From Lepiota brunneoincarnata (Eukaryota > Basidiomycota > Agaricomycetes > Agaricales > Agaricaceae), in NCBI GenBank assembly GCA_023014365.1, contig JAEBUN010000025.1, positions 620,001 through 684,000 of the forward strand: 64,000 bases of DNA. The letters run 5' to 3'. Positions 56,781-64,000 of the stretch are shown here, piece after piece (position 1 is the first letter of the stretch; each line of letters begins with the position of its first letter). The notes under the pieces are model-generated. The model searched no databases. It was given only the letters and a program-made list of their open reading frames with translations, and was not told the origin of the DNA. A program made the position numbers and the translations under genes.

Positions 56781-58731
56781 CATCACTTATTGTGTTGTTG
56801 CTCCTGGGAGTGCCGCTGCTGCATTGAGGCTATAGATATGGTATATTGTTAGTAGGTATTCTGGGTATGCAGTGGTGAACATACCTGGATCGATTTCAAC
56901 AGGCGGCATCAAAGCAGGGTCAATGGCCAGTAATGGCCAGTACCCTGGACCTGCTGGGACTCTCACCGGGTGACTTTGAGGAAGCCCAGGCAGGGTACAC
57001 TGTGACTGCAAACACGGCACATGCTGAAGTATCGACAATACCGGCATGGCATATGTTGGTTCACCATTACTGGGACCGTTTGAGGGAATGATTGGTGAGA
57101 AGCCATTTGCGATCAATGTATTCATTGAAGGCTGATTGACAATGACCATGCCAGAATCTATGTTGTCTGCTGATTGATGCCAGCCTGATGTAAGGCTGCG
57201 ATTCCCATCTGGATTTGTAAGCTGGTGTCCGTCTGCCGAAAGCTCCTGTATAGGCCAATCGCCAGTTACTGGGTCAGTGGACTCAGCCTTTGCCGCATTT
57301 TGTCGTCCATATTGCCTTGACTCAATATTCCTCGTAATGGCCAGTAATGAGCTCATAGTCCCTGGATAATTTGCGGCATGAAATTCTCCATTTTGGTAAT
57401 AGGCCTGGAACCGGAACGCAGCTTTGGCACCATGCATCATTTGCTGTCCAATGATATGTTCAAAAAACTGCTGAATTTGAAGCTTTGGCATATTCCATGG
57501 GTCACATATTTTGAAGTTCCAAGGGATAAATTTATGTTGTACCAACTTCGGCCAATATTTCTCCAGCGTTTTGAATGGCACATGCCTTGCCCTCTGTGCC
57601 GAGGCCAATTCTACAAGTCTCCATAAGTTTTCCGGCATTTGAGCAAGGAATGAAAAACATACTGTAGTGGGTTGTGAGATAAGTCCGCATCATCTCCTCA
57701 AGCACATGCTTCTTCAATTCATTGATTGTGATAGTTGTTAACTGGTATGATGGGATTGCCATGCTTGCCACAGTCCCCAGCAACTGCGGCAATTGGTCCT
57801 TTTGCCGATGCAGCACCCCAACATATGAGGCAAACTCATTTTGCATCTTTTCCACAGGGCCCTTGTATGCCTTCACAAATGTCTCTGCTGCAACACCCAT
57901 AGTTAATGCCATCTCATCAAAACTGAAAACAGTTTCTCTTATCGTCCATAGGATTTCTGACATACATTGGCCACTCACATGCCTATCATCATCCGTCCAT
58001 CTGTGTCCGGAAATCCAAAAAATGTCATAGTGACAACTCCCATCTCCAACCAGCATTTCCTTGACCATTCCTTCATATGCTGTTGTGCTTGCGCAGTCAC
58101 AATCCTAGATATTCATAAGTTGAGGTCCTTGAACAGTAATTTCTAGTATGTACTGTCTTCTTATCTCAGGCTCATTGCCGTTGGTCTTGTATGATGTGAC
58201 ATATGCTGTGATTGCCCCCTTTTCCGATTTGTCCATGCGTTCATACACATGCTTGGCCGCCTTGGTACGAGTTTGAAAGTATTCCTTTGATCCCGGTCTG
58301 AGTTCATTGATGTTCAAGATTGCTTTCATCTCATCTTCAACTGCTGCCTTCTGTGTCTTCCAGACAGCTTGATTTCGGTTCATTGTGATCCCAGGTTTTA
58401 TTGTTCTGTTGGAGGTGTAAGGACGCCAATTGTTCGCAAGCCACTTCCCCAATGCCTGGTTAACTATCTTCAGAACCATTCACCAGAAAGGTATTCCATT
58501 ACTGCATACCTTGACACGCTTTTCCATCTCATCCTCTGCCAATGGGATCTCTCTGTTATGCGTCCAGTAGTTGAAGATATCGGGAAGAATTTGTGATTTG
58601 AAAATAATCCCTTGCTGTTCCGGCATAGTTTGCTTGCGGTAATTCTCTTTGTATTTTTGAATGACTCCCCATTCTGCAGGGGGATATTGGCAGTTGGCTC
58701 TGGGCTTCCTTGCTTTCTTGACAGTCTGCAT
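56781..58731 (-). CDS. divergent KDZ-neighbour gene, unknown function, apparently intact
   Basis: ATG at 58731 faces away from the KDZ start only about 120 bp off, a shared promoter region. Introns that keep the frame: 58456-58509 (GTATGC...ACCAG); one near 58098-58146 (GTACAT...ATCTAG); one near 57920-57980 (GTGAGT...TTTCAG); and one near 57615-57665 (GTATGT...TTGTAG). Exons encode a basic N-terminus (MQTVKKARKPRANCQYPPAEW), a Trp-rich region, an Asp/Gly-rich turn (FFGFPDTDGRMMIGI), a helical middle, then PFKTLEKYWPKLVQHKFIPW and ICDPWNMPKLQIQQFFEHI, and a low-complexity tail. An optional intron near the end gives a stop at 56781-56787. The total is about 600 residues. I recall similar uncharacterised proteins in Agaricomycetes but no function. 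No stop or frameshift was found, unlike in its KDZ neighbour. Confidence 0.7.
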
Positions 58732-58851
58732 GGTGATTGGATACAGTAAGAACAAAGGCCACAAGGGACCAAAGTTGATTTTTACTGCCATGCTGAGCAC
58801 ACGTGCACTCGCCTTTGCCCAATACCAACAAGATCGCCTTCTTTGGATCCC

Positions 58852-61800
58852 ATGGATTACCTGGTTGTGCCTCAGAAAATGTCGCAGAAACGCAAGCAAG
58901 GGAAACAGGATGGATGGGTCATTCAGGCTGCTGATGAAATGACTGAATTTTGGACATACAAAGAAATAACTGTGGAGACACTGCATGGACCGGTGGCAAC
59001 TAAAATTAAGGTCCCACTCCAGTCTGGGTTGGGCGCAAAACAAACAGGAAAGGATCGGCAAGGAAATGAAGTTTCACTCTCGGCTGAGACAGCCACACGA
59101 GGAATAGTAGATGACTTGGGTTCTGAATGTGGGAGGGATGATGATGATGATGATGTAACAATGGATGGCGGGTTTCCGTGCTGTGATAATGGTGATGAGT
59201 TTGATATTGAAGAGAAGAATGAACCGAGGCCGAATAAAGTAAGTTGATTTGCTTATGATCATCATGAGAAGGAGGAAGTCTAACCCCTGCAGCAACAACA
59301 CTGGATGGAAGAGTTTGTCAAACATGCCGATGGTCTAATGGCAGCACTCCTTGCCTGCGAAGCATTGCCTGGCAATGGCAAGTGTTGCAACTGCACTGAG
59401 GAGCAACAGGCAATTTGGCGATGCCGAGATTGTTTTGGAGCCAAGGTGCTTTGCCGAATGTGCATGAGGCACTCCTATTTCGGTGTTCCTCTGCACAGGC
59501 TGGAGCGGTGGACTGGGCGGTTCTTTGCCTCAGCTAGTGTGTGGGAGGTTGGAACATATATGATGGTGCCGCACAATGATGGCGGAGGAGACCTGTGTCT
59601 TATACTGAAAAATCACATAGACATGCTCGAGGTGGGTCAGGAGCTGAAGGATCATGCTGAGCAAGAAACATTGCGTGTGGGAACGGCGAGCAGAAATGCT
59701 GTCCTGTCCAACAGTTGGCCTCCGGCTCATAATGCTGAGCTGGACCATAATACTTTTCTGCTCAGCAATACCCAGGCTGATCCTGAAATTGAGGAAGGGT
59801 TATGCAGCTCAGATGAAGGTGGCATTGCTGATGAGGCCACAATGGGAATGGATGAAATGCAAATGGGGGAGTTTTCCAGAAAGCTGCAGGACCCAGCTTG
59901 AAGCGAACAGGACTTTGTCCCCTGAACTGATGCACTCGGCAATCAATATGTGCAGCTTATACACACAAATGGTATACACCATATTGCCTTGGTGACTTGC
60001 GCCTGCCGGAGGAGAGAGGACGCTATTGCCGATTTGATGTATTACTGTCTAGTGCCAGCCACATTCACACAATACCGTACTGTGTTCATGGCAGATGTTC
60101 TTGATGATTGTCGACTCGAGAATTTGGAATGCAAGGCCTCAGCATATCAATACTTCCAGAAGCTTCGCCGGCTTACTGCCCCCATGGCACCTGGCAAAGT
60201 GCCAAACTTGTATCAGGAACTGCTGTGAATGGCATGGTTGTGGCACTGGTTAAAAAAGAGAAAGTGGGCAGGCTATGGGCAGAGTTCATCGAAAGGAAGT
60301 CCAACAAGTGCCGGATTGCTTGTAAACTTTTGTCCAGCATGCCCCCAGCCTGGCATTAATCTGCCTCCCAATTGGAAAGAAGATTCAAACAGGTTAGTCA
60401 AGATTTGTCTATTTTGTCCTGCATATCATATTGATTGCAGTCTGGAGGTGGGCTTACCAGCGTTTCTTTGTTGCCAATGGCAATTTCAAGGCAGACCACA
60501 TTCAGCAAACCCATGGCACTTCTGATATTTGGCTGGCTGAAGGAGGCAGCATGTTTGCCACACATGCACAGTATCACAGCTTCCTCTGAGATGCAATTGA
60601 GATGTCCACAGTATGTTCACCGGCAGTACTTCCATATCCTCAAAAACATTTATTCGTGATGTGAATACAGAAGGCACCATGTGAGAACCACTTTCATGCA
60701 ATCGAACTTGCAATGGCTGGTTCCAAAGCCTGCAATGTTACCAGCATAGTAGCCATAGCTTGTGCTTGGCATGGATGCTTTGCACCAAATGCAATTGCTG
60801 ACTTGTTCAAGGGGGAGCAGCAAAAGAACATAGACTGGGTCTTTTTGCAATCTCTGGAAACAACCCACCTTGATCCAGAGCAAGGTGCCATGTTGATTTA
60901 TGACATTGCCTGCCAATATTTGGTCCATCTCCAAAAAAGAATCGGCCATCATCTCCTGAATGATCTGGTCGTTGACCAAGCCATTGGTCTCTTTCATGTG
61001 CATGGCCATAGACAGGAGTGCTTTTTCCGGTATGCGCCATCCTTCATCCCTGGCAGCGGTGGAGTGGCCAGTGAAATTCTAGAATCTTTATGGTCATCCT
61101 TAAATTCCATTTCACCAACTGTTCGTATGGCAACCTTGGCAAACCATGCTGAGACACTTGACGATCATGCCAGTGATTCAAACCACAAGAAAATGCTGAA
61201 CATTTGTAAGTCTACCTTGCCAGTCTGCTGATGCCATGCAAGCCCTAAGCCTCTGTTGAACAGCAATGGCATTATGTGCACGATATATCCAGGCGAACGC
61301 AATGGTGAAGAACACAACAGAATATTTCAGTTCATTGAGCAAAGGTATATGCAATCAGGATGTAGAGAAATGGACAGTGGCAATTCTGCATGCCGAGGCC
61401 TGCCTGAATAGGCTCTCCGAAAGCAATGGATATCTTGGCTGCACAAGATGGCAATGGAGGCCAGGGATCTCTACCCCCAGCAGCAGAATACACCCCAACA
61501 GAGGAGTGGATCCAGTCAGCAATTGATGCTGAAGAACACCAGTTTGTATTTCTCACATTATTTATGTTGCAAAGAAAATAACTGCTAACACACATGGCAG
61601 AGTTGAGCTTAGAGGGACCCTCTGAGGGCCAATGAACCCGGCTCAGGAGGACCTCGCAAAACAACTGCAACAGGCATTGACAGATGAGTTTGCCAGGCTT
61701 GTGACAAGGCAACAGCATCTGGGTATAACGCAAGGCAGTATGATTCCTGCCAATGACATTGATGTCTGGGATGTATTTGATGCCTTGGATGACGATGCCG

Positions 61801-62650
61801 ATAGTGTCACCGCACAGCCGGCAAACCCCAACGCACCTGACTCATTGGCAAATGGCACCCCACTGGAAAGGCAGCCTATTAGCATGCCATCCACATTTGA
61901 ATCCCCTAATGCAAAACTATGTTCCGTGGAATTATCCCTGCGCAAATCCCAAGCCCTGTGTCATCTCGAAAGCCTTTGCACCACAATTGCCGAAAAGTCA
62001 TTTCAATACTCCCACATATTATGGGTGGCCAGCCGCAAGCCAATTCAACTGCGAAGTCGCGCAGCCATCATTGCGCTCAATAATTGAATCGCATTTCATT
62101 GCTGTGTATATTCAAAGTGCCAGGCAGCAATGATTCGCTTGTGTGCTGATGCCTCGGTGTTGGCCCAGTTTCAGCCATTGGCCAGAGCTGATGTACAGTG
62201 CAGCACTGCCCTACTTAACACAAATGAGCTGGGATCAACTGCAGTCCACCTTTCATGGATATGGCAATCTCACTTTGCTGGAGACAATAAGTCTTCACCT
62301 GATGCACTAAAGGAATGTAAGTCCATAACTCTGCCCACACAACCTGGTCATTCCCTAGAGCAGAATGCTGACATGCCTTCCCAGTCCAACAGGTACATTG
62401 GCTTCATGCACGGGCACAGAAGCAACGGTGGGAGGAAGAATTTATTATGGTTCAATATGAAATGCAGTGGACAGTCAGGTACTTCCTTCATCTGCAGAAT
62501 GTGTGGATTGAACAGGACAGCGGTGATGCCAAACCTGCCAGTCCAGCAGCATATGCAGCCCAAAAAGTGGCAATGTGGGGCAAAATGGCGGCTCATGCCA
62601 ATTCTTCATTTAGTCAGGTGCTAGACATTGCCGATCATCCCGCACAATAA
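58852..62650 (+). pseudogene. KDZ (Kyakuja-Dileera-Zisupton) transposase with CxC2-type cluster, several TGA codons
   Basis: Starts at ATG 58852 and the first intron is 59239-59291 (GTAAGT...CTGCAG). The next exon has the KDZ-associated cysteine cluster (CCNC ... CRDC ... CRMCMRHSYFGVPLHRLERW, 59385-59510). Then come the KDZ hallmarks: HTNGIHHIALVTCAC, SAYQYFQKLRRLT, CPACPQPGINLPPNW, HIQQTHGTSDIWLAEGGSMF, GEQQKNIDWVF, LIYDIACQYL, GLFHVHGHRQECFFRYAPSF and SGGVASEILESLWSSLN (60900-61110), and the C-terminal VHWLHARAQKQRW and EMQWTVRYFLHLQ (62395-62490). The stop is TAA near 62650. Seven or more introns are implied. In-frame TGA codons at 59899, 59923, 60226 and 60587 and probable small frame problems make it a pseudogene. 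At 60226 the family has Arg, and all four fit CGA to TGA. KDZ proteins are RNase H-fold DNA transposases. Confidence 0.9.
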
Positions 62651-62778
62651 TGTTTTGGATACTTATTACAGCTACTGAATAGATATATATATACAGATTA
62701 TGATTCATCACATGACCGATTGATCTTTCTCTTATCAACCAAGTGATCTTGACCTTTGCCAAATTTTTCAACCACACA

Positions 62779-64000
62779 ATGCAGCAAACTTCTTCACATG
62801 CCCCAAGCGATGAATCTGACTCTGTCCCATCATCACAAGAGATCGTATCCTATTGTGACTCATGGCTCTGTGTAATATTACTTGCCATCCAAAATTCCAC
62901 TGGTGAGAAGGAAACATGGATTACCGAAGGCATAGAAAAAGAACTGGTATGTGTGTGATGATTGACATTTTCTCAGCTCATTCCAATTGTTGCCATTTGA
63001 TGTGATGTTAGCATTTCTCAATGATTGCCGTCGGCTTGGCCACGGCAAGCAGCCGATTGCTGAATGTGCCACCAGTTACACAATACCTGGCCTGGCACCA
63101 CCTAGACCCACACACAGAAAACGTGCTAGATCTGGCCATGCTTCTCTCCCTCAATGCCAGAAATCATCTGAGCCACCCAACTGGCACTACCCCAAGCTAC
63201 ATCACCGATTGGTGGGAACGTAACACAGCGCCGAGCAAGGACAATTTTATTAATGTTACAAATGTGACTGAATGCCTGGAGCATCATTACAAAGTGATGC
63301 AGTCGAGCTATGCTGTGGCCTCCTCCTATTCCACCTCAGATAAGTGCCCATTTGCACCCAAACCCCACCTCAACAAAGGGTGCCCCAGATGCAAAATGTA
63401 CCATGGTGCTGCCATGGATGTGCTCCATCAATTACATAGCCTCCAAATAAAGATACAGACTGCCGAGGCTTCTGCCGAGAACAAACAGCTCCTCGTAATG
63501 CGGCGAGCCTCTGCATTTCATCAGCTTCATGAGCAGGCCACTCTAAAGGAAACAGAAGTCCCATCGCTTGGGTATCAATCAGGTTCAGCTGACAGCAATG
63601 CACAAGGCAGCTTGCCAGCCGCGACACTAGCCACCAGCACCTCAAGCATAAAGGCCAGAGCTTCAGCAACAATGGTGGCCACATCACGACCTCAACAGCA
63701 CAAAACCCGGAATACTTCAGCGCCTGTGACGCTGAAGCCAATGCCTTCTCAAATCAAGGCCCCAACAAATTCTGAATTGGCTGAACGATTCAGGGAACAT
63801 TCAAGCACTGAGCACCAGCGGCTTCAGAGTGAACCATCACTCAAATGGACGTGGGGAGTGGATCTTGATAACAATGATATCCGGCAGATGCGCCATGCTG
63901 CCGACAATAATTACAAGGTCCCTCACTCTGGGTACGATTGTTCCCTCCGGCAAGGTCATTTCCGAGGAGAGGATTCCATAACACCTTCTCTCCCAGGCTC
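62779..64000 (+). CDS. hypothetical gene downstream of KDZ, partial at window end
   Basis: Exon 1 62779-62946 (MQQTSSHAPSDESDSVPSS...) is joined by a 65-nt intron (62947-63011, GTATGTG...GTTAG) to exon 2, which starts at 63012 and stays open for about 990 nt to the end of the window. The protein has a helical stretch (QYLAWHHLDPHTENVLDLAM), a Cys pair pattern (KCPFAPKPHLNKGCPRCKMY), a coiled-coil-like stretch (LHQLHSLQIKIQTAEASAEN) and an Ala/Ser/Thr-rich tail. No domain was recognised. The absence of stops over more than 300 codons and the clean intron make it real. It may belong to the KDZ element as cargo. Confidence 0.65.

Overview
The window looks like a repeat-dense accessory region of a basidiomycete (Agaricomycete) nuclear genome. 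The reasons are many ~50-60-nt GT-AG introns with CTNAY branch sites, TPR-CHAT and KDZ-transposase families typical of mushrooms, and a dense nest of Ty3 and Ty1/copia retrotransposons. An ectomycorrhizal Boletales-like genome is a guess from protein style only. There is no CRISPR, operon, rRNA or tRNA gene.

Layout. 1-10.9 kb: relics, a 1.3-kb solo LTR (2513-3810), a decayed CACTA (Transposase_21) element (4417-7870), and gene-poor DNA with a minisatellite. 10.9-14.1 kb: a minus-strand TPR-CHAT gene with one frameshift, bordered by a perfect 36-bp hairpin and an inverted 150-bp duplication. 15.66-16.39 kb: a non-autonomous hAT element with an 8-bp target duplication. 16.4-20.0 kb: relics, including a Lon protease fragment. 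20.05-47.27 kb: a Ty3 element reading on the minus strand, with LTRs at both ends, a polypurine tract, a tRNA primer site, gag, pol and, unusually, two intron-containing genes on the opposite strand between integrase and the 3' LTR. Two other elements are nested in it: a self-primed (Tf1/sushi-like) Ty3 chromovirus on the plus strand (22814-31057, target duplication ACTTC) inside the first antisense gene, and a Ty1/copia element (34861-39874, target duplication CAATC) inside the integrase. 48.0-50.4 kb: an older truncated chromovirus copy. 51.4-64 kb: a KDZ transposase locus with four neighbouring accessory genes, one of them a Zn2Cys6 protein split by another solo LTR.

How it fits together. 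Four copies of one 1.3-kb LTR family (TG...CA, 4-bp target duplication) are present. An eight-base palindrome, TAAGCTTA, is strongly enriched in that family and in its antisense cargo, and is almost absent elsewhere. The same Zn2Cys6 spacing occurs in the antisense cargo gene and in the KDZ-side gene. Inactivating changes across unrelated elements are mostly Arg-to-TGA or other C-to-T changes, and the two copia LTRs differ only at CpG sites, so CpG-directed decay (methylation deamination or a RIP-like process) appears to be the main way elements die here. The strongest candidates for something undescribed are the antisense spliced cargo genes with their iterated palindrome, the spliced LTR intron of the copia element captured in DNA, the overlapping ORF3a/ORF3b of the chromovirus, and the KDZ accessory-gene cluster.
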